In this document: positions 33,472-45,529 of the stretch, piece by piece
How the letters are laid out: each line of letters opens with the position of its first letter
Numbering within the stretch: position 1 is the first letter of the stretch
From: Allium sativum
Lineage: Eukaryota > Streptophyta > Magnoliopsida > Asparagales > Amaryllidaceae
Assembly (NCBI GenBank): GCA_030737875.1
Contig: CM060921.1
Coordinates: 403,660,192-403,724,191, forward strand
Direction: 5' to 3'
Length of the DNA stretch: 64,000 nucleotides
The notes under the pieces: model-generated
The model's input: the letters and a program-made list of their open reading frames with translations, nothing else
Told to the model about the DNA's origin: nothing
Database searches by the model: none
Translations under genes and position numbers: made by a program

Positions 33472-34258
33472 TGTTGTGTAAAACTGTGCCTTTGCGAAAG
33501 CGTCCAGGATCTTATTCACCCAATTACTTAAAGATGATTTCTATGGAAACAAACACAGATATGAAATCACACGCGCAAACACAAAATATTCCACCCAACC
33601 ACCCTCTTTATTGATTCTCAAATCTAAATTTTGTTTACACTCACTGGTTCAACAACCAACAATAAACAAACTACAAGAATCAATAACCTCATTGAGAAAG
33701 GGAAAGAATATTTAGATGACTACAACTCTTGTTGGAGAAGGAGAACAATGAAGAACGACGGCGCACCCTTGGATTAATTGGAGGCACCAATCCTCTCTAG
33801 GGCACCAAGCCCTAGAGGCACGCAGCCGCCACTCTATTTGGTCATAATCCCATCATTTTAATCCAACCCTAGATGCTGCTTTTATTGGAGAATAGAAGCC
33901 CTAGGCAAATACCCAATTTGCCCGTTCATTACTTGCAGAATAAGTCACAGAAAGACCAAGTCAAGCCGCAGAAAAAACCTCTCAGACGTCTGACCAATAG
34001 GTGTCAGACGCCTGTCCATGCTCTCGGGTTCCAAACCCTGACAGGTCAGACGTCTGACCCAGATTAGTCAGACGTCTGTCCACACTCTCGGGTTTCAAAA
34101 CCCTGTAGGCACAGACGTGACCAAGATCTGTGCTGAAACTTAGCACTAAACTGCTCCTCCTTGCCTTCTTTCTGACCCTGCTCCATCTCCACTATCGCCA
34201 AACACATCCACGCTTCGTCTCCATCAACATATGTGATTTCATGTCACAAATCACAACA
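33472..34258 (-). repeat. Copia-3 5' LTR
   Basis: 787 bp. CAGACGTCTG at 33,983, 34,047 and 34,069; one motif present in the other LTR is deleted here. The minus-strand TATA position reads AATAAAAG instead of TATAAAAG. Confidence 0.9.
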
Positions 34259-34263
34259 CGTTT

Positions 34264-35205
34264 TAGCCTTATGAAATGGAACATGCTACACTGATCGATC
34301 TTTGACAAAACAAGTTCATACCATGGAATTATGATGGCTAAAATTCAATGTGCATAAATTAACTAAGTAAATTAGCTAATGTATATGTGACGTTAATGAC
34401 ATGTCTAACAAATGGAAGTAACACCGACCAAAGCAAATAGCTATACGCCAGAACGTTTAGAAAGTAACTAAACTAAAATTGTAGTCATCAATGTAGATCA
34501 TATAATTTTCTTCATGAAATAATGATATGATCAAAAATTTAACATTAAAATTAATTATTTTTTTCTTCCATCAAACTGGGTTCGATAAGTGACAACAAAT
34601 AATTAATTTTATTTATCACCTTCATACATCACATTGTATATATACATTCATATTCTTGAACTGTCTGTGGCGTAGTACGAGCCCCACACTTGAGAGGGTG
34701 TTTGCAGTCAAACTACAGGTAAAATGCATAGACAGATTATTCAAATTGATTTTCTTCATTCATTTGTATATAGGATGTTCAGTAAATAAATCTGCGAAAA
34801 TATATCATATTTTTATGTCACGGACTTGGAAGTTAACTTAGTAATGATTGTTTCCTTTTTCTTTGCACTTGGTTTATGTACAAGTGTCTGTTATAACCAT
34901 GTCATCCAATGCCTTTTCTCCAATAAGAAAAAAACCAACATGCCTACTGCTTCAGTCTTCAAATATTTTCTGCATCAACTATCAAATTGCTTTCTTTATG
35001 CATTTGAATCTAAACTTTTATAACAAGCTCACTTAGTAACGCGTTCTCATGTCATGTCCATTAATCATTGTCTCTAAACTATTCAACCCAGCTTAAGAAA
35101 GGGAAACGTTTATTAAAAAAACCAAAAGGCTCAAACACAGCCCACCCTACGTATTCTGCTACTTGGGATATACAACAGTGGTCAGACTACAAATTTTCTA
35201 AGATT
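34264..35205. other. Anonymous AT-rich region
   Basis: No gene or element end recognised before the Helitron-like terminus at 35,206-35,240. Confidence 0.4.
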
Positions 35206-35240
35206 GCTTCGCATGTGTGAAGCACGGGCCGCTAAACTAG
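35206..35240 (+). mobile_element. Helitron-like 3' terminus
   Basis: A stem-loop GCTTCGCATGTGTGAAGC is followed by ACGGGCC and, about 14 nt later, CTAG. This resembles the other Helitron-like ends here, but the next base is C rather than T, so the exact end is uncertain. Confidence 0.35.
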
Positions 35241-35966
35241 CAAATCAAATTATGTTGATATTTTTAGAATATTATCTTAGAGCATCAAATCATGTTTGTC
35301 AGGATTGCAGTGCCCTAATGTGGTATGAGGAAAAAAAATAACAAATCCACAACTCCTGATTTGTAGAGAAGTAACCTACTATAGTACAACAAATCAAAGA
35401 ATAAACAACATGTCATATAACTTTCATAGCTCTGCTATCTCAAATTTTTGTTACATATGCAAACTAAAAAACAACTACATCATCTGTATGAGATATAAAA
35501 ATGTTTTACACTGTAGGTTAGTTGATATAATTAAATTTGTTTGGAGACTAATTCCATAGATACATATGTCTTCATGATGATTTCTCTTCCCCGTTTCCAC
35601 TGCATTACGACATGTTGGTTAACACTAATTTCGAAATTATATTTCACTACTCTTACTCCATGGGACCAAAGCCTACGTTTCATGTCTACTAAAAAAATTG
35701 ATCTTGGATCTATGTATAATAGCTAACTTCACATATCGTCATTCTAAAAAAGAAGAAAGCCATTGTTACTGTTATTGTAAGCAAAACTCGCCAGCATTTT
35801 ATGTTAGTACAATGATTATTGCATGTTCCTTCCATGCTTAGAACAACCCAACTTTTATGAATTTTAAAAATACTTCTACTTCAGCTTCTTCCGACATGTA
35901 GAAATCCTTTATGACAAGCCTTTCACTTCCAACACCTTGCTCTTCACTCAATTATATCCAACACTC

Positions 35967-35995
35967 CCCGTGTGCAAAGCACGGGTTCCAATCTA
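35967..35995 (+). mobile_element. Degenerate Helitron-like 3' terminus
   Basis: The hairpin CCCGTGTGCAAAGCACGGG is followed by TTCCAATCTAT, near the expected CTRR end but not exact. Same hairpin family as at 8794-8812. Confidence 0.35.
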
Positions 35996-35996
35996 T

Positions 35997-36039
<43 letters not shown>

Positions 36040-36052
36040 TCTCTCTCTCTCT
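35995..36052. repeat. (TA)n(CA)n(CT)n microsatellite
   Basis: Three dinucleotide runs in series, directly after the Helitron-like hairpin. Confidence 0.9.
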
Positions 36053-36403
36053 AATAATTTATCCATCCAAAAATATGCACAAATAACGCTAGTTTTATTA
36101 CAAATTACGTAATTGGCAAAATATTTTTGGATTTGAATGTTCTTCATTAATGATGGGTATATCGAAACGTTTCATAATAAATAGAGATAAATGGTTTTAA
36201 CCTTTGAATTGTTAGCAGTAAATATGGAATTAATTGTAGTAACTATAGAGGTTACAACCATTTAAATAAAAATCAAGATTGTAACCATGAATTTTATAGA
36301 AAAATAAACGTGATAATAAATGCAAAAGGTTACAATTAAAATAATTAGGAAATATTTATTGTAATTCCACTTTAGGGAAATCAATATGATAAACATGCAT
36401 ATG

Positions 36404-36404
<1 letters not shown>
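36053..36404. other. AT-rich spacer with GGTTACAA repeats
   Basis: GAGGTTACAACC, AGATTGTAACC and AAGGTTACAAT recur in both orientations at irregular spacing. No gene seen. Confidence 0.4.

Positions 36405-36442
<38 letters not shown>
36405..36442. repeat. (TA)n microsatellite
   Basis: Uninterrupted TA run of about 38 bp. Confidence 0.9.
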
Positions 36443-36447
<5 letters not shown>

Positions 36448-36506
36448 ACTAATATACTAAACAAGGATTAGTTTATTAAATGGGAGTTACAATAAATAGA
36501 AATAAT

Positions 36507-38088
36507 AGGGGTCTGGTTCAAAAGCTTCATGTTATTGGCGTCAAGGCCGCTACTTTTCCCCTCCTTCACAATATTCATTTCCAATTTTTCTTCCTCCTCC
36601 TTCATATATCTTCTTCTTCCTTCCCCTCAAATCAGGCATTGCTTTCATCTGCGCAGAAACTATTTCGAACTGACATTTTTAATCGATTAGATCTGACCCT
36701 TCTCGCCTCGTTTGCCCCTTCTTCTTAGATCCGCTCAATGTTCGATCCCATACTCTCCACCTCGCATAAGTTCTTTCTCCCTGGCCTTATCGTGGTGGCC
36801 CTTCTAGGATTTTTCAATTCCTCCGTAATTAGCTACGCAGGTTTTTTGCGAGAATCTAATTTCTGATACCCTATAATGCGCATCACAAGGTTTCCTGGCA
36901 AGTTTATTCTATCATTGCTAGGTGGCTCTTATGTCCCATGCTTATTTTGCTTGTGCCAGGAGTGTTAGTCGTAGCTTTGGTTTTACTAGGATTTTTGTGT
37001 AGTTTCTGGCAGAAGGTGCTGGCTTATCTTAGTGGTGGTGTCGACTTGCTTGGTTATGGGTTGTTTGGATCTAACGTGGAGCTTCTTTGTACTGCAGTAA
37101 CTTCATGCCCTTGAGATGTTTACGCGACTCGCCTACTGTTCCTTCCTGGTATGAGTGTCCTCTTTCCTTATATACTGAGTAGCTTACGGGGTAGTGGTTA
37201 ACAGTCTCCACTGGGTGAGCTAAAGTGGAAATGCTTGTCTATACCGGATTGATTTGTTGGTATCTTGGAACAGTTTAGAGACCATGATATTCAATGTATA
37301 TGGATATGTTGTGTTGTTGTTTTCAAACTGAGTGTTGTTTGTGTAGGTTAGGTTATTTTGTATTGTTGGATTTTGAATTCTTAGGTCTTCATTTAGGTAA
37401 TAGGTGTTGTGTTATTATAGAGCACTGGTGGGTATCTTGGTAATGTTCTATAGGACTCTACCATGGTTGTGTTGTGATTGGCATGTTGGTTATGCTTCCC
37501 CATTCCCTTTGGCAAGCAGGTGAAGTTTCAGCTCTCGATTGCTGAAATGGATGGATGAGATTTTTTCCTTCCTTTCGTGGCCTCATGTGCAAGCCCTACT
37601 GATGTCAGACCAGGATGTGTTTAGGTATGGACTTCCTAACCTAGCCTAGTGCCGTTGGTACTTTTGAGCTGTACATTTTTTTTTCGTGACCATTGCAGAG
37701 ATCATGTTCTTGGTGTGCTGCTCAATTAAAGGACACTGTATTTGTTGTGATTTCCTTCCAATGTTAGGTTGTCTCGTGCAGCTTCTGTTATGCCATGTTT
37801 CATAGGAATAGCTATTGCATTCTTGTTGTATTGTATTTATTTTGTTCCATTCTTTTTATAGCGTTTGAAATACTCTTCCTGTGTGGAGTGTAGTTTGTAG
37901 TCCAAATTTCATTTCGAGCTCCAGTGCTGTAACCAAATAGGATAAGGGTGGACGGTTCACCTTAAAATCCATACTTGTACTAGATTAACACTTTGTCAAT
38001 CCCTTGAATAACTTGTAATTATTATTTGTTTTGATAATAAGTTTTTCCTGTCACTTTAAAAACCGGTCGGAATTTGTCAAAAAAAAAT
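36507..38088 (+). mobile_element. Polyadenylated retroposon, origin unknown
   Basis: TAGAAATAAT stands on both sides (36,497-36,506 and 38,089-38,098), and the right end is an A9 run followed by T. A TSD plus A-tail means LINE-type retroposition. The start is G-rich then pyrimidine-rich, like a transcript leader. The body is less AT-rich than its surroundings and has no long ORF or LINE domain. It may be an internally deleted L1 or a retroposed non-coding or decayed transcript. Confidence 0.6.
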
Positions 38089-38099
38089 TAGAAATAATT

Positions 38100-39690
38100 A
38101 AATTAAACAGGACATATATAAATGGCAATTATTGAATGTCTATTTTCTTAGGAAAAGTGACCGTTGTGGTTATTATTTGCATATGACAGTTATAGTAATT
38201 TAATTAAATGGAAATTTAGGTAAAAATAACCATAATAAATACTAAGTTCGATAAATCACTTTTGAGCTTCAATCTTATATTATATTATTAACAATTTTAT
38301 CTTATCTTTAATTTAATTCTAGGAATAATATGTTCAATTAATAAAAGAATTGGACTTAGTAAGTTGATGATGCAAGGCCAGTTGAGGTATCCGACAGAAG
38401 TATGCACTTTACATTAGTCGGATATACATACAATTAATGTGAAGTATCATTGGTCATCGAAACCCGTCATAATTATTTATGCATAGCATGGAATGTTCCT
38501 AGTGGTTACTTCAAGTTTGAGGTCTTAAGTGGTTATAGAGCCCACCTCCCTTTGGAAAAGAAGAAACCTAAAGGAACAATTTAATATCATAGCCTATTTC
38601 AAAATTAAGGTCTTAAGTAATGAGGTCTGCCTATTAAGGTATTAAGTGATTGGATTCACCCTTTCCTTCTAACGTAAGGGTAGAATCATAGAGTCTGCTC
38701 TTATAAGGTATTAAGTGATCAAATTACTTTTCCAATAAGGAGCATTAAACGGCTAATTGGGTACGAGTTTGGAAATCCCAGAAAAATCCTTTTCCTTTAG
38801 GTACAATGTGACAGGGGTAAAGTCCATCTTAGGATATGGAATAAAATGACCGCTATGGAGGTACCAAAGATATGCTATTATGCAGGAAGTATTAAGTGAT
38901 TCGAGGATTGTCCAATAAGGTCAGCTAAATAGTAACGTAGGGTTCATCCAGGAGAGGGACTTAAATGTCAAGTAGTTGTCTGCATATCCAGTAGGTAATA
39001 AGTAATTACTTACAATCTCTTGTCTTATGTGGGCTTAGGATATGCAAATGAATGATGCATTATTTTTTTAGTGAGGGGACTTATTAGCTATTGTCCTCTA
39101 ACCTGAATTAGTATGTTTGTAGACCACATACGTACTAAGTTTGTATGTTATATCGGGAGTGAGGTCGTAAGTGGCTATATGGCCGACCTTTTTTCTTAGT
39201 AAGTTATTAAGTACTCGAAAATCTCGCTCTTAATTATTAGTACTTGGTTTGTAGGGTGGTTTAAAGGATTCATTTATGCGTAAAGTTTCTTTCTCGATAT
39301 ACAATAATAGCTTATTTTGGGAGGTGCTAACTTGGGTATGGTTGTTTATCATTATGCGAAATCTTTTCGAGGTTATGACAGAATCACTAACCTTTCTAGA
39401 CATATAATTTGGGTAAAACCAAACATGATGCATTTGTGTGTTGTGGATACATTTTCCTTTCACCATGACTTATTGTTCTGACCCTCTTCTCATAACAACT
39501 TTTGGATTTATCTTAGGGAAGACAGGTATGTGGAAGTGTTTAAGTTTGGTTTTGTATTCTTATTCTCTCATGCTCAATATTGATTTGGCGATTCACTATT
39601 AATGTAGTTGTCATGGTCGATACTAATTATCCTATCTTGTTTACACTACGAGTTTTGTTTTATTGTACTTCAATTATGCTCATGCTCATT
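38100..39690. repeat. Region of recurring TTAAGTG phrases
   Basis: Between about 38,500 and 39,220 a phrase like GGTATTAAGTGATT or GGTCTTAAGTGGTT recurs at least eight times at irregular spacing, often followed by a CCACC-like tail. This suggests an old degenerate tandem array or LTR interior. No gene seen. Confidence 0.35.
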
Positions 39691-39944
39691 ATTTGTGTAA
39701 CACCCCATATTGTAATACACAGTGAATATATAAAGAAGATAATAAAATGAATATTAATTAACTAAATATTCAGAATTGAGTAAAATAGACTTTACCTTGC
39801 GTTCGTTACGAAATTCTAGTTCAGATTGACTCTTGGCTTTCGTTAATCAGATTAAGTATGAAGAAGGTATGAACTAATGAAGTTTGAGCTAAAATAATAT
39901 AGTATAAATAAAACAACTTAATGTAGAAAACAACGGTCACTGGG

Positions 39945-40140
39945 CGAACCAGCCACACATGGGTCAATCCATGCTGAAGATGGGTCGACCCACCCACATG
40001 TAGGATGGATTTCTACGTCTGAACCTAGTTTGTTTTGTGTACTTTATTCTATGCTGACTCAACTTGAGGTGTACGGTTTGATTTGATAACCTAATATCCT
40101 ATGGTTTATAAACATCCTAACATTTTTATAAATAGGCTAG
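39945..40140 (+). promoter_or_regulatory. LTR-A promoter: GGTCGACC-like sites and TATA box
   Basis: GGGCGAACC, GGGTCAATCC and GGGTCGACCC precede TTTTTATAAATAGGC by about 130-180 bp; a worn version of the cluster in other copies. Promoter role inferred. Confidence 0.4.
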
Positions 40141-41415
40141 CAGTCTCACCCTTTGCACACAAATATTCATCATCTTCTTCCTCCTATAAGCTATTTCTGA
40201 ATAAAATTAAGAAAATGTCGAGGTGTTGCCAGAACTTAGATTGAAGGGATAATTCTTGCTTTTCTTCTACAACAACAATTTTAAAGAGACTTTTTCTGAA
40301 CCTAATTCAAATCACTATGAGTTCTAGTTATCTTTAGATTTGATATTTAAAATGTATCTTGATAGTAAATAATTTGGATTTGAAAAGTAACAGTTCTTAT
40401 AAGTCTATATTGTATTGTTCTCTTTACTGTCATTTACCTATTTTAGTTTTCAATTATTTCCTATTACATGTAAATTTTTCTTATCCCCTTTCTGCCTTAG
40501 TTTTATCTACAGTCTTATGCCTACTTATTCAGTTTATTTACTTCTGAGATGGATCTATTTTCTCCTTTTCCTTTTTATTTTGCGTTGAACCTAAGCCATT
40601 GAGAGCCTAGGCCATATCCGTTGGAATTGCATAAATTTGGTATAAATTGGAATAACTTGTAATAACAGTAAAAAAGAGATTTGGGCATATTGGAACATAA
40701 GAACCATTAACTATATAATTAGGATAATATGTAAACATGTTAATCTGGATAGGTTAAAATTAATTTGATATTAAGTAGAACATGTTATGGAAACACTACA
40801 CCATAGATGACCTATCACAACGAAAATGCATGATGTTGCTAGCTACAATGTTGCCATTGCTATGTTGTTTTTTGTCTATTGCAACACACGCTTAAATGTG
40901 TTAGCATATATATCAACATGTGTTGTAGTAGCCTCGTGAATAACATTATCAATCCACGTCAACATGGTCCAACGGTCCAGGTTAGCGATCCACATGAAAA
41001 AATGTTTAGTCCAGATTAGCAATCCGCGCGTGAAATAATGTTTACTGGGAGAAGCAAAAATAAAGGGGGGAAAACTAAAAAAGTATTGAAAGTTTCAATC
41101 GAAATTTAACAAAATACTCTGCTGCTCATCCTCTCACACACTCACTTTCAGGTTCAATTAGGGCTAAAAGTTCAAGTTTACAGGCTTAATTAGGGTTCGA
41201 GTAGGGCAGGTTCGAGTTCAAGTTCAATTAGGGCTTCGGTGTTTGAATTCTTCAAATGGGGTTCGTTTGGGTTTCAGATTTCAGTTAGGGCTTCGATTTA
41301 ATCTGTTATTTCAGGTATCACTCAATGTATATTTCAATTTTTTCTGATTTGATTGTTGTGTTTCGTAATGTACTGCTTTACTTGTGCCTAATTTACTGCT
41401 TAAAGGTATCACTCA

Positions 41416-44400
41416 ATGAACGACGAGGAAAAATTATGGGCAGAACTTCCTAAGTTCAGTGAAAGGTACATTAGTGGAGTGAAACTTTTTATTCAAAATA
41501 CTTTTTCTAGAATTGCAGTAGGTGATGAAATTACATGCCCTTGCAAAAAGTGTCAAAATCGTAAGTGGCATTGTCAAGAAATAGTCTACGACCATCTGAT
41601 TTGGAATGGTCCATCTGAATTGTACATGAAATGGATTTGTGAAGTTTCATGTTTAGATCCTGAAAGGAGCGATAACAATATGGATTGTGAAGCAGGAATA
41701 AATTTTGGAGATAATCTGGATGAGATGTTGCAACGTACTTGTGGAAATATGCAGAACAATGAAGATGGATCTTCTGATGGGTCAAATGGAATAGATGTCG
41801 ATGCTAGAAAATTTCATCAATGTGTTGAAGAAGGAAAACAACCATTATATCCTGGGTGTAATAAATTTTCGCGATTAAGTTTCATTGTCAGGCTTTATTC
41901 TTTAAAATGCCTACATAGAATACTGAGTCTGCATTCAGCGATTTATTAGAGTTGATGAAAGAAACTTTTCCAGAAGCCCACATTCCTTTATCTTTCAATG
42001 CTACCAAAAATATCATTAAAGATTTAGGCCTCGATTACCAAAGAATACATGCATGTCCAAATGACTGCATGCTATATTAGGCAGAAAATGAAAAGGAAAA
42101 TAACTGCAAAAGTTGTGGTTTTTCAAGGTGGGTTATACCAGAAGAGAAAGTGGCTATTGACAAAGATTCGGAGAAGCGGATTCACAAAGTACCAGCAAAA
42201 GTGATGCGTTATTTTCCACTAAAACCAAGGTTGCAAAGGATGTTCATGTCGAAAGAGTACACAGAACTTATGTTATGGCATGCTGTGGGATGAAAAAATG
42301 ATGGCAGACTTCGACATCCAGCTGATGACGAGGTATGGAAGACTATGGATGCCAATTATCCTCATTTTTCATCAGAAAACAGAAATATCAGGTTAGGAGT
42401 AGCATCTGATGGATTCAGTCCTTTTCATACAATGACTACACAACACAACACATGGATGATCGTATTCATAAATTATAACCTTCCACCTTGGTTATGCATG
42501 AAGACAGAAAATTTGATACTTTCAACCCTTATCCCTGGTCCATAGTCTCCTAACAATTACATTGATAACTACATGTAGCCTCTTATCGCAGATTTGAAAG
42601 AATTATGAGATCTTGGCATACAAACTAATGATACCTTCACTGGTGATGATTTCACATTACGTGCAAGCATGTTATGGACGATCAGCGACTTTTCGGGCTA
42701 TGCAATGTTATCCTGCAGGAGCATGAAGGGTTATTTAGCTTGTCCCTTATGCCATTTCGAGACTTCTTCAACTTACTTGAAACATTGTAGAAAATTTTGC
42801 TGCATGACTAATAGGAAATTTTTAGACCCGGGACACAAGTGGAGGTTTGATAAGAAAAGGTTCAATGGTGAAATTGAAATGGGAACACCTCCCACTATTT
42901 TATCTGGGACTGACATTGAAGAATTGTTGGCAGGTTATGAAAATATTTTTGGGAAGAAAGAGGTCAAGAAGCATAAAAATGAACCTCCTTTTAAAAAAAA
43001 GTCAATATTTTTTAATTTACCGTATTGGAGTCAAAATGTATGTCGAGATAACCTTGATGTTATGCACATAGAGAAAAACATTTGTGATAACATACTTGGT
43101 ACTTTACTAAATATTGATGGGAAGTCGTAAGACCATTTAAATGCTTGGTATGATTTACAAGAAATATCAGGGAGGTCCTTCATTCGGTTCTATCAACTGA
43201 TGGGAGTTACCTTGAGATGAGGGCTGCCATATTTGAAATGATGAACAAGGAGAAAGAACTATTTTGCTCGGTGTTGGAGAATGCTAAACTGCCTTATGGT
43301 TGTGCAGCTAATATCAACCGGTATGTAAATAAGATAGAGAGGAAAAGTGCAGGGTATAAGAGCCACGATGCTCATTTTCTTCTCCACTACTTACTACAGT
43401 TTACCATGAAGAAATCTGTAAAACCTGTAGTCACAATACCTATGATAAGATTAGGTGCATTTCTAAGAAGTGTTTGGAGTAAAAGTATCGATTTGGCTGA
43501 TCTCAAGAGGCTACAAAAGGAAATTGTGGAAATTCTTTGTCAATTTGAGATGATATTCCCAAATGCTTTCTTCGATACAATGGTGCACTTTCTAGTTCAT
43601 TTATGCAAGGAACTTGAATATGGTGGACCTGCACATGTTCGTTGTATGTTTCCTATTGAGCGTTATCTTTGTAAACTGAAATCATATGTTCGCAACAAAA
43701 GTAAACCTGAGGCGCCCATTGCTGAAGGTTATCTTACTGAGGAATGTTTGATTTTCTGTTCAAGGTTCATAAGTGGCGACGGAGCAGGAAAAATGCAATT
43801 TGAAACATGTCCACAAAATCTGGAATATCCTATTGGCACAAGAAGAAACAAAGATGGAAAAACTATTCATCAAAATTCTCAGTGGAAGGAATATCACCAT
43901 TACATTCTATTCAATTGTGGTAACAAGGAAATGGAGAGTTTAATTGGGTAAGTATTTTTATTTTAGTAAGTATTGAAGTATTATTCCTATTTTTTGAATC
44001 TTTTATTAGTTATTTTGTTCCTTTTTTCATAATAAATAATGTTTTCCTTTTTGAACCTGGCAGATGGAATTTTATGCAATTAAAGTTTACAATGGTTTAT
44101 TTAATTAGAAAAGTGGACAAGTTCGGTTAACATCGGTAATAATATTATTCGCGTAGCTTGTGAAATAATGTCAACTATTAAAAAATACTATTTTTTATGT
44201 CATCCTTTTGCCAGCAAAATGAGTTCTTTTAAACAATCTACAAACATGTTATTGATTCTAGCCCCACATAGTGTTAGTTGTAAATTCCAAATTTCAGCAC
44301 TTTTAGGGATTTCAGGCATGATTTGCACTTAAGACATGTCCTCATTCATACAGAATTGTTTTCTGCATGTTCGGTTTCAGTTTTAGTAATAGATCCAGCC

Positions 44401-45154
44401 AAATTTGTTTCTATCTTTTGTTAACCTGGTCTTTATTCTAGGGAACATTGAGCTTTAATTGATGGTCGTGCATCATTAAAAAAAATGAAGAATTTTGGAA
44501 GTGGTTAAAGGAAGAGGTTGGGAAAAAGGAGGACATTTCAAAAGAAGTACAACTGCTTGCAATGGGGACTCTTCCAACAGTTAAGCGGTTTACTAGATAT
44601 GTTATCAATGGATACAGATTTTATATAAGGTTCAGAGATGCCAAATGTACAACACAAAACAATGGTGTATTTTTGATAGCCTTGACTACTAGCTTTGCAA
44701 GTTCGAAAGATCAAAATCCATTGGTTGGTGAAGTTAATTACTATGGATCAATTGAAGAAATATTAGAACTAGACTATTAGGGAGAATTTAGTGTGGTTTT
44801 TTTAAGTGTTGTTGGTACCAAGAAGAGAAAGATTCATATGGGCTGACCCATGTCAATTTTAATCGATTGTGCCAGAAATCTGATCCTTATGTTATGGATT
44901 CACAAGTAAAATAGGTGTTTTATATAGAAGATCCAATTGATAAGATGTGCCACATTGTTATCAAGAAATTGCCGAAGGACTAGTGTGAACTCGAAAGAGA
45001 ATATGAAAATGAAGATTTGAATGATATCCAACCTGCTTATGGAATGGGAAATCAAGATTTTGGTGTTCGTTGGTGTAGAGATTATGTCCCAATAAGACGA
45101 ATCCGCCTTCCACCTAGCAAAGTGAAAAACATGGCTTCATGCATGTTTTTGTAG
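41416..45154 (+). pseudogene. CACTA-2 TNPD transposase, heavily broken
   Basis: Translations in shifting frames give Transpos_assoc (CPCKKCQ), TNP2 (NIRLGVASDGFSPF, MLWTISDFSGYAMLSC, CRDNLDVMHIEKNICDN), a fairly complete DUF4218 (43,217-43,951, with FPIERYLCKLKSYVRNKSKP and AEGYLTEE), an intron with GTAAGT donor (43,948) and CTAG acceptor (44,441), and a DUF4216 remnant. There are at least six stops, among them TAG at 42,076 where Trp is expected, and several frameshifts. It keeps DUF4218, which CACTA-1 has lost. Confidence 0.8.
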
Positions 45155-45529
45155 TCCAAGGCCCTTACAAATTGTGCGAATCGGAGATCGTATACATATA
45201 CACACTGCTGATATGTATTTTTGCTTATTTTTATGGTTAGCTGGTGGTATGCTTCAGAATTCTTACAATTTCTGCTTGTTGAAGCATCAGTCTAATTCTT
45301 ACAATTTTGTAGTTCAATGCTGGTATGTAACTGGTCATGTACAAGGCCGATGCTTCAGTAATAAACTACAGAATTTTAAGAATTTTATTTTCTCTTCAAT
45401 CATTAATGATCGTGTCAGTTCGTAATAGATTCAATGGTTGAGTTTGTACTTGAACGAGTCGCGGCATGTCTAAATTTTTAGTGCCTCAGGCATACTATTG
45501 CATTCCTTGATATCGTTCGTGCTTTGAAT

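Larger units (their letters stand above)
25209..34258 (-). mobile_element. Copia-3: deletion derivative of TR-GAG family, split by CACTA-1
   Basis: LTRs at 25,209-26,008 and 33,472-34,258 share blocks with copia-1 LTRs, for example ATATTCCACCCAACCACCC. Flanks CATTT (25,204-25,208) and CGTTT (34,259-34,263) look like a TSD with one change. Once the CACTA element is removed, the internal region is only about 0.64 kb and holds the start and end of the copia-1 type gag with the middle deleted. Total original length about 2.2 kb. Confidence 0.85.
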
